Origin: Desulfobacter sp.
Lineage (GTDB): Bacteria > Desulfobacterota > Desulfobacteria > Desulfobacterales > Desulfobacteraceae
Direction of reading: 5' to 3'
DNA: 64,000 nt
Assembly: GCA_028768545.1 (NCBI GenBank)
Contig: CP054838.1
Location: forward strand, 2,225,501-2,289,500
The position numbers and the translations under genes were made by a program. Positions 35,435 to 45,197 of this stretch are shown one piece after another (the first letter of the stretch is position 1; every line of letters starts with the position of its first letter). The notes under the pieces were generated by a model. The model was not told where the DNA came from. It did no database searches and saw only the letters and a list, made by a program, of their open reading frames with translations.

Positions 35435-36893
35435 TTCAATCGCACAAAGTCCCTTGTTTCCCATTGCCCAGTCCAGATCCATTGCTTTTTTCGGGGCATC
35501 CAATAATTTTTCATCCATGGGATCCACCATATTAAATTCCATTCTGATTGACGGGTTTAAAGGCAGGATCTATCCGGTTCATCCCCGGGAAAAAACAGTG
35601 TTGAACCTTGACGCCTATGATCATGTCCAATCCATCCCTGAAACGGCTGATCTTGCCTTTATTGTTTTGCCCACCCCCATTGTTGCCAAAACCCTTAAAG
35701 CCTGCGGTCAAAGAGGCATTTCCCATGCCGTGATCGTCTCTGCCGGGTTTAGCGAGGCCGGAGAAAAGGGAAAAATCCTGCAACAGGAAGTGGATGAGAT
35801 TGCCAGCAAGTACAATATCAGGTTCATGGGACCCAATTGCATCGGGGTGGTGAACGCCCATTTAGGGCTCAACGCCACCTTTCTTTCCCCCTTAGGCAGG
35901 CCCGGGTTTATCGGCATGGCCTCCCAGAGCGGCAGTTTTATCACCCAGATGTTTTCCTATCTTGATACCCGGTTCGGCCAAGGGTTCAGTACAGGTTTCA
36001 GCCTGGGAAACGAGGCCAATATTGACATGGTTGACTGTATTGAATACCTGGGGGCCTGTCCCCATACCCGGGTCATTGCCCTGTATATTGAATCCATACG
36101 CAGGGGGCAAAAATTTATTGAGATTGCCCGTAAGGTTTCAAAGACAAAACCCATTGTGGCCTTTTACGCAGGCGGATCTGATACGGGCAAACGGGCCTGC
36201 CTTTCCCACACCGGTTCACTTGCAGGGCCGGATTTGCTTTATGATGGTGTTTTCAGGCAGAGCGGGATTATCCGGGCCCATTCCATAGAAGCCTTGTTTG
36301 ATTTTTGTTATACTCTGGGGTCTTCGCCCCTACCCAAAGGGAACCGGGCCGTGATTCAGACCCACTCCGGCGGTCCGGGTGCGGCTGCGGCCGATGCCTG
36401 TGAACGGGTCGGAATCGATTTGCCGCCCTTGTCACCTCACACCCTTGAAAAAATTGCCCAATTTGTTCCCCATACCGGGAGTATTCAAAATCCCGTGGAT
36501 CTGACCTTCACGAAAAATCCTTTGGATTATTTTTATAATATCCCCAAGATATTATTGGCGGAAGAAAATTCAGATGGGGTGATGATTTATTTTCTGGCAT
36601 CGGCTGGGATGGTTGAGCGTGCTTTGACCGGTATGGGTGTTCCTGAAGACAAAATCCAAGCCCAGGCCGAGAAAATTGTGGCAGATCAGTGTGAATCCGT
36701 GGCCGCTTTGAGAAAAACATACCAGAAATCAGTGATCGGGTTTTCCTTTTTGACCCGGGAAAATGATTTTATCGCAGGACTTCAGGACAGGGGGATTCCG
36801 GTCCTGCCCAGTCCTGAACGGGCGGCAAACGCCTTTGGGGCACTTGCTGATTACACCCGGTTAAGGCAGAAAATTTTAGACCAGTCCGCCTGA
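35427..36893 (+). CDS. ADP-forming acyl-CoA synthetase alpha subunit (CoA-binding/ligase domains)
   Basis: 488 residues from ATG 35427, which overlaps the beta-fragment stop. The N-terminal CoA-binding fold has SIAFFGASNNFSSMGSTILN; MGPNCIGVVN and ASQSGSFITQM are typical, and CLSHTGSLAGPDLLYDG contains the phospho-histidine loop (LSHTGSLAG) of the succinyl-CoA-synthetase-like ligase domain. It catalyses acyl-CoA + ADP + Pi to acid + CoA + ATP together with an ATP-grasp subunit, now broken upstream. Without the beta subunit the pair is probably inactive unless another beta exists. Confidence 0.88.
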   Translation: MIDSIAQSPLFPIAQSRSIAFFGASNNFSSMGSTILNSILIDGFKGRIYPVHPREKTVLNLDAYDHVQSIPETADLAFIVLPTPIVAKTLKACGQRGISHAVIVSAGFSEAGEKGKILQQEVDEIASKYNIRFMGPNCIGVVNAHLGLNATFLSPLGRPGFIGMASQSGSFITQMFSYLDTRFGQGFSTGFSLGNEANIDMVDCIEYLGACPHTRVIALYIESIRRGQKFIEIARKVSKTKPIVAFYAGGSDTGKRACLSHTGSLAGPDLLYDGVFRQSGIIRAHSIEALFDFCYTLGSSPLPKGNRAVIQTHSGGPGAAAADACERVGIDLPPLSPHTLEKIAQFVPHTGSIQNPVDLTFTKNPLDYFYNIPKILLAEENSDGVMIYFLASAGMVERALTGMGVPEDKIQAQAEKIVADQCESVAALRKTYQKSVIGFSFLTRENDFIAGLQDRGIPVLPSPERAANAFGALADYTRLRQKILDQSA

Positions 36894-38098
36894 TCATACC
36901 GATAGTTTGTCCTGGGCATTGCCGGCCATGAGCAATTGTTTGAACAATTGCTGGGTTTTGGCCAGAAATTGTTTCATTTCATCGGGATTGACCGGGGTTG
37001 CCGGAGGTGATTTATGGGTGAGCGGATCAATGGGCGCCCCGTCTTTTTTCATCCTAAAGCAAAGATGGGGACCTGTGGCATATCCTGTCATGCCCACAAA
37101 CCCGATGATTTCTCCCTGGCCCACACGTTTGTTTTTTTCATGCCCCGGGCAAATTTGCTCATATGGTAATACCGGGTTACATACCCCCTGCAATGGCGGA
37201 TAATGATATGGTTTCCCATGGTTTTGGAAAATCCCATTCCAGCAATCACACCGTCTCCCACGGTTTTTATGGGCGTGCCTGTGGGTGTGGCATAATCCAC
37301 AGCCGGGTGGGACCTGACCTCTTTTAATATGGGGTGCATCCGTTTGAGGGTGAACTTGGATGAAATCCGGGAAAAGGCAAGGGGGGCTTTTAAAAAGGCT
37401 TTTTCAAGGGAGTTGCCCTTTTCATCATAATATCCTGTATCTCCCTCTGCGTTTTTATGCAAAAAGGCTGTAAAATTCACCCCTTGATTGGTGAATATGG
37501 CGGCCTGGATTTTTCCATACCCTGCAAACCGGTTTTCCTGGTATTGTTTTTCCACAAGGACCTGGAATTTGTCTCCCGGCCGGAGATCCCTGATAAAATC
37601 GATATCCCAGGCAAAAATATCAGCCAGTTTTAATGCCAAAAAACTTTTTTCTCCTGATTTCCTGACCGCCTCAAACAGGCTGGATATGATCTGGCCTGAT
37701 ACGGTTTCAAGCCTGATATCATAGTCAATGGGCTCAAGGTCAATGGAAAAATGCGTCGCTTGTTTTTGGATGACCAACTTGTTTTTAGGGCCGGTCTCAT
37801 ATTCAAACCGGATCAGATTTTTCTGACTCAGGATGAATTTATACGGGTGGCCCGAGGTGATCTGCTCCAATGGAAAAATATCAAAGCTTGTGCGGTTGAG
37901 GGCAAATATGGTTTTTAAAGGAAGAAAGGGGTTGAGCAGAGAGGAGGCCGTGTCCCCTTTTTTTACAATGCCTTTGAGGATTTTAATATCAGAGCCAAGA
38001 GGCGGGTTGGGTTTTATTCCGGGTTTATCTGCCCCAACACTTGAAGTAAAATATAGAAAAAAAATAATAACAAAACATATACAGGATTTGTGACGCAT
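36894..38098 (-). pseudogene. M23 family peptidase with homopolymer frameshift
   Basis: ATG 38098 (AGAGG upstream) starts a signal peptide (CICFVIIFFLYFTSSVG). A LysM-like/OapA region follows (IVKKGDTASSLLNPFL), then the M23 domain (HPAVDYATPTGTPIKTVGDG, YHMSKFARGM). After GM the frame fails at a run of seven A (plus-strand T 37132-37138). One extra A restores KNKRVGQGEIIGFVGMTGYA and TGPHLCFRMKKDG to the end DKLSV. The zinc ligands (H...D, and HLCFR) would be complete after repair. It would act on periplasmic peptidoglycan. Confidence 0.85.
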
Positions 38099-38289
38099 AC
38101 CAGGCCTCTTTTATAAATTAATCCAGACTCAATTGTTCGGATTCAGGGTAATCAAAAAGAGAATTTCAACTTTCATGCCACAGGGATTGAAGCTGTGATC
38201 ATGGTCCTGATCATGGCCGGGGAATGAAAAGGACCCTGTTTAAGGGCAACGCGAGCCAATGATATTTAACCAAAACCTGTGTTATCTGA

Positions 38290-39648
38290 TCAGTTTATCT
38301 TGAAAACATGAATTACCGGTTTTGTGTTTTCTGCAAAGGGTTCAAGGATAAATAACCTGGAACCCCCAGGATCATAGGCAATGCTTGCAATTCTTGAGAT
38401 TCTTTGGTTGCCTGTGCCCAGCATCCCGGGTTCAACCCCTTTGGTGAGAAAAAGGATTGAATCAATATAAAAAAAAGCATAGGGCTGGGGTTCAAATGCC
38501 TGGATTTGTCCTGTGGCCACTCTGGCCAGGTCCTCCGGATTGTAGAAGATAATGGCGGCATTAAATTTTTGGCTCCACCACCCCCGGTAGTCGTCATGGG
38601 CTGAACATCCCCCAAGATCGGCAGGGGGGCAGGCGGATCCGTCTTTTCGCCGACAGGTGGTGAACTGGTCCTTGAACGCGGTTTCAATGCAGGGGTATTG
38701 TTCCCCTTCTGGATGGCGCCATCCATACCAGTATTTTGCCCCGGTTGCCTTGGTGCCGGCAAAGATCAGGCAAGGCTTGTGCTTTCCAATTGAAATCCAT
38801 GCACCGCCTGCCCAGTCATCGGCATACTGGTACCCGGTTAAGGCTCTTTTGATTTGGGAGCAGGTTTTACTTCTCTGATATAATAGCAATGTCTTTTCTT
38901 CCAGCCTTGTTCCATTGGGTGGGGGATTGCCCGACAGCCAGGGGGCATAGGCAAATAGGCTCGGTCCCATGCCTGACCACCCCCCGTCCCTGAAGCGTCC
39001 TGAAACCAGATATCTTCCCCCCAGATATTTATCAGCCCAGGCTTTATCAATGCCAAAAAGGTAAGCATTGGTGCTGTAAAGGGATTGGTTTCCGATATAC
39101 CATCCCCCCCTGATTTGGGAGGATTCAAGGCCGGGGTTGAACCAGGCATGGGTGGGCACCTGCTCTTGGGGTGTTTCATGAAAATGCTGCCCCCAGCACA
39201 GATGGATTTTTTTACCGGTCTTTGGGGTCTCCATGTATGCCATGCCCACCTGGGGAATTTCAGAATAGGGGGCAAAAAGGGGGCCTCTGATGTTGGTGAA
39301 CTTCTGGACAAATTTTGCCCGGTTTAACCGGGTAATATGTTTGGATATTATGGGGATGGGAATATCCACCTGAGCCACCTGGTTTCCGTTTTCAAATTCA
39401 CCATACCCAAGTCTCGGGTGACCCATGATGAACAAAGATCCCTTGTTCAAGGGGGCATAGGTCATGGCATACCCCCCGTAAGAAAAGCTGTTTTCCCTTC
39501 CCTCTGGGCCGGGCAGGGAAAAGGCCCCTTGATAGATGAAATTTTCCGGATAGATCAATCCAGGGGCCTTATCTGAGCCTGCAAAAGAGTCCAGGCCAAG
39601 GGTTAACACCCATAAAATGAGTAAAAGTGAATCTGTTGTTTTTGCCAT
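38290..39648 (-). CDS. Secreted hypothetical protein, possibly beta-propeller
   Basis: 452 residues from ATG 39648, with AAAGGAGGATATC upstream. An N-terminal signal peptide (LLLILWVLTLGLDSFAGS) marks an exported protein. Motifs include YQGAFSLPG, LFIMGHPRLGYGEFENGNQ, GWSGMGPSLFAYAPW and cysteine pairs such as TTCRRKDGSACPPADLGGC. Repeated short W/G-rich blocks suggest a beta-propeller. I do not recognise the family. It is monocistronic, in tandem behind the methyltransferase. Confidence 0.65.
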   Translation of the reverse strand: MAKTTDSLLLILWVLTLGLDSFAGSDKAPGLIYPENFIYQGAFSLPGPEGRENSFSYGGYAMTYAPLNKGSLFIMGHPRLGYGEFENGNQVAQVDIPIPIISKHITRLNRAKFVQKFTNIRGPLFAPYSEIPQVGMAYMETPKTGKKIHLCWGQHFHETPQEQVPTHAWFNPGLESSQIRGGWYIGNQSLYSTNAYLFGIDKAWADKYLGGRYLVSGRFRDGGWSGMGPSLFAYAPWLSGNPPPNGTRLEEKTLLLYQRSKTCSQIKRALTGYQYADDWAGGAWISIGKHKPCLIFAGTKATGAKYWYGWRHPEGEQYPCIETAFKDQFTTCRRKDGSACPPADLGGCSAHDDYRGWWSQKFNAAIIFYNPEDLARVATGQIQAFEPQPYAFFYIDSILFLTKGVEPGMLGTGNQRISRIASIAYDPGGSRLFILEPFAENTKPVIHVFKIN

Positions 39649-39795
39649 GATATCCTCCTTTGGCTGATACAAAGGGGTGGAAAAAAGACCGGGTCCTGAA
39701 GGGTTCAAAAATGGATTAAGGCGATTTTACCCGTTGATATGGAAAATTAACTACCAGGATTCATGGGAGGTGTAAAGCATTTTGCCGGGGATAGG

Positions 39796-40491
39796 CTAAC
39801 GGTATTTGCCGGCAATGATCATGCAGTATCCGGTTTTATCCGTTCTTGCCGGGGTGCCCAGCTGATTGAGAAGTCGGGTATGGTTTTCAATGATATCGAT
39901 TTGAAACCCTGCATTTTCAATATTGTTGAGCAGTTCCACCAGGGTTACTGCGCCTGAAATGCAGGAGGATCTAGTTTGATTGGATCTATCCCGGGCCAGG
40001 GCAGAGTATTTTCTGATGTAAAGGTCTGTGAGTACGAGTTTCCCGTTGGTTGACAGAACACGGTACATTTCTCGAAGCCAGGCCGCCGGATCATTGGCTA
40101 AAGAGAGAACGCATTCGCAGAATATGCCGTTGAACCGGCCGGGTTTAAAGGGGAGGGCTGGCAGGGCCGCCTGAACCAGAGTCTTGGAATGATATGTTTT
40201 CTGCCCTTTTTTTTCCAGGGCGTTAAAATCCGGGTCAATCCCTGTCCCCTTTATGCCCCAGGATTCATAAAGATATCCCAGGGTCATGCCGTAGCCGCAG
40301 CCGGCATCCAGAATGGAATCGACCTTTGTAAAATCGCAGAATTCAACTGCCCGCTGGTTGAGCAGATATCCTCCGGGCCTGAGGGTGTGTTTGTCGAGGG
40401 AAACCAGGGATTTTTGCCTGAGCCAGAAGGGTACCCCGCCCGGGGAAAGCCCCTTTAAGGTTGTCCGGCGGTTCAAGGTTTTATTGGCCAT
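39796..40491 (-). CDS. Class I SAM-dependent methyltransferase
   Basis: 231 residues. Motif I is ILDAGCGYGMTLGYL (~residue 60), the acidic loop GIDPD follows, and FNGIFCECVLSLANDP and VLSTNGKLVLTDLYIR are motifs III/IV. The N terminus HTLRPGGYLLNQRAVEFC resembles a group of methyltransferases seen in sulfate reducers (the DVU_1556-like group, from memory). Substrate unknown; no gene partner on the same strand besides the secreted protein. It ends in TAG. Confidence 0.83.
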   Translation of the reverse strand: MANKTLNRRTTLKGLSPGGVPFWLRQKSLVSLDKHTLRPGGYLLNQRAVEFCDFTKVDSILDAGCGYGMTLGYLYESWGIKGTGIDPDFNALEKKGQKTYHSKTLVQAALPALPFKPGRFNGIFCECVLSLANDPAAWLREMYRVLSTNGKLVLTDLYIRKYSALARDRSNQTRSSCISGAVTLVELLNNIENAGFQIDIIENHTRLLNQLGTPARTDKTGYCMIIAGKYR

Positions 40492-40654
40492 ACCCTTTTC
40501 CCTTTTTTAAAAAATGAGTTGGATTTAGAAAAGGGTTTTATGTGCCTGGCTGATATTAGTCAAGAAAAACAGGTAAATATAACCGTTACTGACCAAGGGC
40601 AACCAAAAATTACGACATATCAGGGTGAGCGAATTTAAAATGGTCTGGAAAACC

Positions 40655-40680
40655 AGCCGCAGCCTTTATGGCTGCGGCTT
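40655..40680 (-). terminator. Terminator after the kor operon
   Basis: Perfect 10-bp arms AGCCGCAGCC (40655-40664) and GGCTGCGGCT (40670-40679) with a 5-base loop. On the minus strand the stem is followed by GGTTTTCC, a weak T tract. Confidence 0.65.
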
Positions 40681-40691
40681 GAATTTCAGGG

Positions 40692-41981
40692 TCAGGCCAC
40701 CTTGTTGATGGTCTCCATGGCCAGGGATAATATTTTTTCATTGAATTTTGATTCCAGGGCTGAAACCAGCATTTCACGGGTCAAAACCCGTTCCTTTTTG
40801 GCCAGGACCCCTAAAGAGGCCAGAGCCCAGTCCTGTTTTTTGACCTTGAGTGCGGTAAAATCAATCTCTTCCACTTGGGCAGGGGTATTGGGGATGGTTA
40901 CGCTTTTTTCCTTGAGCACAAAGGCGTCAGGGCTTAAATCTGCAAAGATCTGCTGCCGCCGGAGAACGCCTTCATCACTCAAGGCCAGGACAACCCCGGG
41001 GGATTTAAGACCGGTGTATCCTATTTTCTCCGGGGTGAGCAGGATTTCGGATACCGACTGCCCCCTGAGCACCGTGATATTGTAATCGTTTTTAATGGAG
41101 GCGTTGAGCCCGGCCCGGATGCCTGCAAAACAGACCATTTCACCTGCCGTCACAATGCGCATGCCGGCCGACCCTAAAATCACCACCTCCTGACGTCCGG
41201 GATCTTTGAGCTCATATTCTTTTTCAATGATTAAAGGGGCCGGAAATTTGCCCTTTTCCTTTGCCAGGGAACGGTATTGGGCTCCATATTCAGGGCGAAG
41301 GTTTTTTTCTACCACCCCGGTTTGTTTCGGCATATCTTCGATCATCTGGTCAATGACTTTGGGGGTGAGTCGGTTTCTCTTGGTATACCGGCCCGTGCAC
41401 ATGCCAAGGGTTTCCACCAGGGCAAGCCCTTTGTGGTCGATGGCGTTGCCCAGTTCCTGGGGCAAAGCGGAATCAAGGCCTGAACACCTGGACACATAGG
41501 TGGCGCCGGCAGCCTTTGCCACCTCGCAGATGTCCATGGGGATCTCGGCCTGGTTGAGAAATTCAGATCCCACCACAGCGTCGGAAGGGGTGGTGGCTGA
41601 ATATTGTCCCCCGGTCATCCCAAAGTTGAAATTGTTTAAAATGATCAGGGTCAGATCCAGGTTTTTACGGCAGGCCGCAAGCACATGGGCGCCGCTGATA
41701 CCAAGTCCGCCGTCCCCCATGGTGACGATCACGGTCAAAGACGGATCTGCCAGCTTGAGGCCGGCAGCATAGGTCAGGGCCCGGCCATGGGCGCCGTGAA
41801 GGGTATGGACCTTGAAAAAGGTGTCAAAGAGGCCCGAGCATCCGATATCCGTGACAATAACGGTTTTTTCGGCTGAAAGTCCCAGGTTGATCAGGGTTTT
41901 GTCCAGCCCTTTGGTGATTTTTTCATGGGTACATCCCGGGCAGAATACAAGGGGTCGGTCCGTATTTAAAAAACTATTCAT
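40692..41981 (-). CDS. 2-oxoacid:ferredoxin oxidoreductase, fused beta and gamma subunits
   Basis: 429 residues from ATG 41981, overlapping the alpha gene by 8 bp. The first ~250 residues form the TPP-binding beta subunit (CPGCTHEKITKG, GDGGLGISGAHVL with the TPP aspartate, NNFNFGMTGGQYSATTP). The rest is a gamma domain (VVILGSAGMRIVTAGEMVCF, LRGQSVSEILLTPE, SPGVVLAL). The complex cleaves a 2-oxoacid with CoA, giving acyl-CoA, CO2 and reduced ferredoxin. Substrate could be 2-oxoglutarate (KorBC) or another 2-oxoacid; no separate ferredoxin subunit is present. Confidence 0.88.
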   Translation of the reverse strand: MNSFLNTDRPLVFCPGCTHEKITKGLDKTLINLGLSAEKTVIVTDIGCSGLFDTFFKVHTLHGAHGRALTYAAGLKLADPSLTVIVTMGDGGLGISGAHVLAACRKNLDLTLIILNNFNFGMTGGQYSATTPSDAVVGSEFLNQAEIPMDICEVAKAAGATYVSRCSGLDSALPQELGNAIDHKGLALVETLGMCTGRYTKRNRLTPKVIDQMIEDMPKQTGVVEKNLRPEYGAQYRSLAKEKGKFPAPLIIEKEYELKDPGRQEVVILGSAGMRIVTAGEMVCFAGIRAGLNASIKNDYNITVLRGQSVSEILLTPEKIGYTGLKSPGVVLALSDEGVLRRQQIFADLSPDAFVLKEKSVTIPNTPAQVEEIDFTALKVKKQDWALASLGVLAKKERVLTREMLVSALESKFNEKILSLAMETINKVA

Positions 41982-43089
41982 TTTCAATGGCCTCCATTAT
42001 CTTTGCCGGCGGAATCAATACCCCGTTCATCTGTCCGTAAAATTGAACTTTTTTGCCTGCCAGCACCCGTCTGATTTCATTGACGTACTGGCCCAGATTC
42101 ATTTCAACCACAAGAATACGCGAAAATTTTTGGGCGGCCCGGATCAGAACCTTTTCTGGCACCGGCCACAGGGTTTTTACAGAAAGGGTGGAGACCGCTC
42201 TGCCATTTTGGGTCATGGCCCTGGCCGCATCCTCGGCAGCCCTGGAGGTGATGCCGTAGGAGATGACAAGGGTGTCGCTTTCGGGCAAGAAATTTTCTTC
42301 ATACAGGGCGATTTCGTCCCGATGGGCGTGGATTTTGTTTCTGAGCCGTTTTTGGCAGGCTTCAATGGTGCTGGGGTCAATGGTTATGAATCCATCAGGC
42401 CCGTGGGTGGATGAGGTCTGGCGTACCAGGGTTTTTCCGCCAATGGGCAGAAAGGGCGGGGCCTTGTCAGCTTCCGCCTCAAAGGGAAGAAAGCGACTTC
42501 CCTCAAAAGGCCTGCGCTGGATAATTTCGGGCAGTTCAATCCCTTCCAGGTCAAAGCTCTCCTTGGTCATGCCGATCTCTTTGTTCGAGGCAATAAAGAC
42601 GGGACAGCGAAACTTTTCCGCATAGTTAAAGGCCTGGACCGTCAGAACATAGCAGTCCTTTACATCTTTGGGGGCCAGAACAATCACAGGCACCCCTGAG
42701 GTGGATCCCCACCTGAGAAATTGGATATCTGAATCCGCTCCCCGTGTGGCTGATCCTGTGGAGGGGCCTAACCGCTGAACATCGGCGATAACCAGGGGAA
42801 TTTCAGAGCCGATGGCAAATGATATGTGTTCGGAATAAAGGCTGATGCCAGGTCCTGAGGTGGCGGTGAGTACTTTTTTCCCGGCCATGGCAGCGCCGAT
42901 GCAATATCCCATGGAGGCGATTTCGTCTTCACCCTGAACGCAGGTGCCGCCTGTGACGGGCAGTATTTTGAGCATATTGTTGAATATGGTTGTGGCCGGT
43001 GTTATGGGGTAGCCTGCAAAAAAGTTGCAGCCTGCTGCCACAGCACCTCTGGCAACAGCTTCATTGCCTTCCATAAATGCTAACGCCAT
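41974..43089 (-). CDS. korA: 2-oxoacid:ferredoxin oxidoreductase alpha subunit (KorA-like)
   Basis: 371 residues from ATG 43089, with AAGGAGAACAATA upstream (the longer frame to 43122 lacks a ribosome binding site). It includes GCNFFAGYPITPATTIFNNM, CVQGEDEIASMGYCIGAAMA, TATSGPGISLYSEHISFA and RLGPSTGSATRGADSD, all signature blocks of POR/KOR alpha chains, and a C-terminal transketolase-like domain (VEMNLGQYVNEIRRVLAG). It works with the fused beta/gamma protein. Transcription starts from a promoter region shared with the divergent GntR gene. Confidence 0.88.
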   Translation of the reverse strand: MALAFMEGNEAVARGAVAAGCNFFAGYPITPATTIFNNMLKILPVTGGTCVQGEDEIASMGYCIGAAMAGKKVLTATSGPGISLYSEHISFAIGSEIPLVIADVQRLGPSTGSATRGADSDIQFLRWGSTSGVPVIVLAPKDVKDCYVLTVQAFNYAEKFRCPVFIASNKEIGMTKESFDLEGIELPEIIQRRPFEGSRFLPFEAEADKAPPFLPIGGKTLVRQTSSTHGPDGFITIDPSTIEACQKRLRNKIHAHRDEIALYEENFLPESDTLVISYGITSRAAEDAARAMTQNGRAVSTLSVKTLWPVPEKVLIRAAQKFSRILVVEMNLGQYVNEIRRVLAGKKVQFYGQMNGVLIPPAKIMEAIENE

Positions 43090-43133
43090 TATTGTTCTCC
43101 TTGAAAGGTCTGGTTTATCCATGATTTCTAATT

Positions 43134-43157
43134 ATTTAATCAAAAATCTGATTAAAT
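43134..43157. promoter_or_regulatory. Inverted repeat in the korA/gntR intergenic region
   Basis: ATTTAATCA (43134-43142) and TGATTAAAT (43149-43157) form perfect 9-bp arms with a 6-bp spacer, 45-68 bp upstream of korA and ~142 bp from the GntR gene. It is a plausible GntR operator. Confidence 0.55.
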
Positions 43158-43298
43158 TTCTTATCTGTTTACCCATAAACATGATCCTTGTCAAGGCATA
43201 AGTGAATGATATTCAGTCTTTTTTCCATGAATCTGCTTTTACGATTACAGATGGATTTTTATTGATTTTATGCTTGCCTTGGTATATTGATTGGCCCC

Positions 43299-43988
43299 AT
43301 GGGAACAAAAAAGAAAAAGACAAAAGAGGATTTTACCCAAGAAGCCTATATGGGGATCCGGCGGATGTTTTTCCTCAATGAAATTATTCCGGGGCAAAAG
43401 ATTTCCTACGGAGATCTTGCCAAACGGTTGAACATGAGTACAACCCCTGTGATTCAGGCCCTAAAGCGCCTGGAATTCAAGGGCCTGGTCCGCCACGAGC
43501 CCAACAGGGGATATTATACCGAAAACATCAGCCTTGAAGAGATCACCGAGATCTATGAGTTCAGGGAACTGATCGAGGTCTCTTTGCTGCCCTCCATCAT
43601 CCAGCTGATGAACAAGACAAGGCTTAAACGGCTGAAAAAAGCCCTGGACAATCATCTGGACGCGGTCAGGGATATTTTTCTCAAAGACCGGTTGCTCAAG
43701 GATATGGAGTTTCATCTTTGCCTGGCCCAGCTCTCTGACAACCAGATCAGGATCAACGCCTTAAAATCATTGTTTGATCTGCTCTATTTAAAGTACAGAG
43801 GAAATATCCTCTTTGTCACCCCCATGGAAACCGTGGATGACGAGCATATCCAACTCTACGAGTATATCAGCCACGGCAACCTTGAAAAGGCTTCAAAGGT
43901 TTTGTCCCAGCACATCGCCAATGTTAAGGACCATGCCATTTTGAGCATTGAGCGGATGAACCAGGAAAAAAATATCAAGCATATCTAA
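43299..43988 (+). CDS. GntR family (FadR/VanR-like) transcriptional regulator
   Basis: 229 residues from ATG 43299 (the upstream TTG is possible). The winged helix spans ~20-80 (GQKISYGDLAKRLNMSTTPV, then IQALKRLEFKGLVRHEPNRG), and the FCD-type effector domain follows (IYEFRELIEVSLLPSII, DMEFHLCLAQLSDN, HIQLYEYISHGNLEKA). It is divergent from the korAB operon and likely controls it in response to an organic acid. No ribosome binding site is strong, so the start is uncertain. Confidence 0.87.
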   Translation: MGTKKKKTKEDFTQEAYMGIRRMFFLNEIIPGQKISYGDLAKRLNMSTTPVIQALKRLEFKGLVRHEPNRGYYTENISLEEITEIYEFRELIEVSLLPSIIQLMNKTRLKRLKKALDNHLDAVRDIFLKDRLLKDMEFHLCLAQLSDNQIRINALKSLFDLLYLKYRGNILFVTPMETVDDEHIQLYEYISHGNLEKASKVLSQHIANVKDHAILSIERMNQEKNIKHI

Positions 43989-44215
43989 GCCTGCTGACCT
44001 TGCCGTCCATGCTGCCCAGGCTGATATTGAGACAATCATTTTAGGTTTCGCTTTCAACTGCACTGACCCCATTTTTTGAATAAAAACCTGTTATGATCTG
44101 TGTCTGCCCCGGTCAATCCGCAGGTTTGCATCCCGGCTTTTTTTTTGAGCCTTAAAATCCTGTCTGTTAAGCTCGACACCTTATTTTCCGGGATTTTACC
44201 TTGAAAGCTCTTGGT

Positions 44216-44824
44216 TTAACCATTGTCATACATTCTTATGATTTCCCCGGTAGATGAACCTTCAACGCTTTTGATAAACCCGTTGACGACCTTATGCATG
44301 GGGATGGGATTGTGCCCGGGAAAATAGGCCTCATAATGTTCGACAGCATCCTCCACAAGCCCGGAAGAGACAACGTTGATGCGGATATTATTTTTGAGTT
44401 CCAGGCAGGCGGCTTTAACAAAACTGTGGATTGCACCACCAACCAGGGCTGCGCTGGTCGTCATCAGGACCGGGTGGTCGGCAAGAATTCCCGTTGAAAG
44501 TGTAAAAGATCCCCCGGGGTTTAAATGGTCTTTCCCGATTCTGACCAGGTTGACTTGCCCCATGAGTTTGCTTTTGATGCCGATATAAAAATCATCTTCG
44601 GTCAATGAATCAAACTCTGCCCATTTGGCCTCGCCGGCAGTGCAGATTACCGCATCCACCTTACCGATCTGTTTAAACATCTTTTTGATGGATTCACTGT
44701 CTGCCATGTCAAGCTGAACATCGCCTGAATTTCTTCCGGCAATAATCACCTCATGTTTTTTGGAAAAATGGGCACTGACCTTTGAACCGATTGTGCCTGT
44801 TCCACCGACAATTAATAGTTTCAT
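44216..44824 (-). CDS. Short-chain dehydrogenase/reductase
   Basis: 202 residues from ATG 44824, preceded by AAAGGAGAACAC. The nucleotide site is MKLLIVGGTGTIGSKVSAHF; the NADP-type loop AGRNSGDVQLDMAD follows; ICTAGEAKW replaces the NNAG motif. Catalytic Ser lies in FTLSTGILADHP, while the usual YxxxK is replaced by SAALVGGAIHSFVKA, so this belongs to the small COG1028-like group lacking the standard tyrosine. The LysR gene is divergent at 373 bp. Substrate unknown. Confidence 0.85.
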   Translation of the reverse strand: MKLLIVGGTGTIGSKVSAHFSKKHEVIIAGRNSGDVQLDMADSESIKKMFKQIGKVDAVICTAGEAKWAEFDSLTEDDFYIGIKSKLMGQVNLVRIGKDHLNPGGSFTLSTGILADHPVLMTTSAALVGGAIHSFVKAACLELKNNIRINVVSSGLVEDAVEHYEAYFPGHNPIPMHKVVNGFIKSVEGSSTGEIIRMYDNG

Positions 44825-45197
44825 GTGTTCTCCTTTTGATGTTTTAATTTTCCCTGGGCTATAATCTAAACGGTATTGTATCAGTAGTCTAATGAATTGT
44901 TTTGATAACAATAATCAAAAATTGTTATACTTGTATTGGTGACCCAGTCCTGAAAATTCTATTAAATTTCTCCATTGACGTTTAAGGGAAATGATTTTAG
45001 GGTACCTCTAATGATCAGGAATTTGGTTTGAGTTTAAGGTGCAGGCAAATTTTAACCAGATGAAAATATTGAATATTTCGAGGATTCAAATTTGCCTGCA
45101 ACAAAGGAATCGAGCCAAAAGACAATTATTAGAAGTGGCTTTTAACTTGTTTGAAGGTTTGGGCGTTTAATATTTATGATTAAAATTTGTGATTATT
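44825..45197. other. 373-bp intergenic region between SDR and LysR genes
   Basis: No gene is visible. It is AT-rich and holds the perfect 13-bp inverted repeat at 45040-45100. Confidence 0.5.
45040..45100. repeat. Perfect 13-bp inverted repeat with nested AT palindrome
   Basis: TGCAGGCAAATTT (45040-45052) and AAATTTGCCTGCA (45088-45100) are perfect complements with a 35-bp spacer. Inside, AATATTGAATATT (45066-45078) is a second palindrome. It could be a regulator-binding loop, a structured RNA or a small mobile remnant. Confidence 0.7.
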
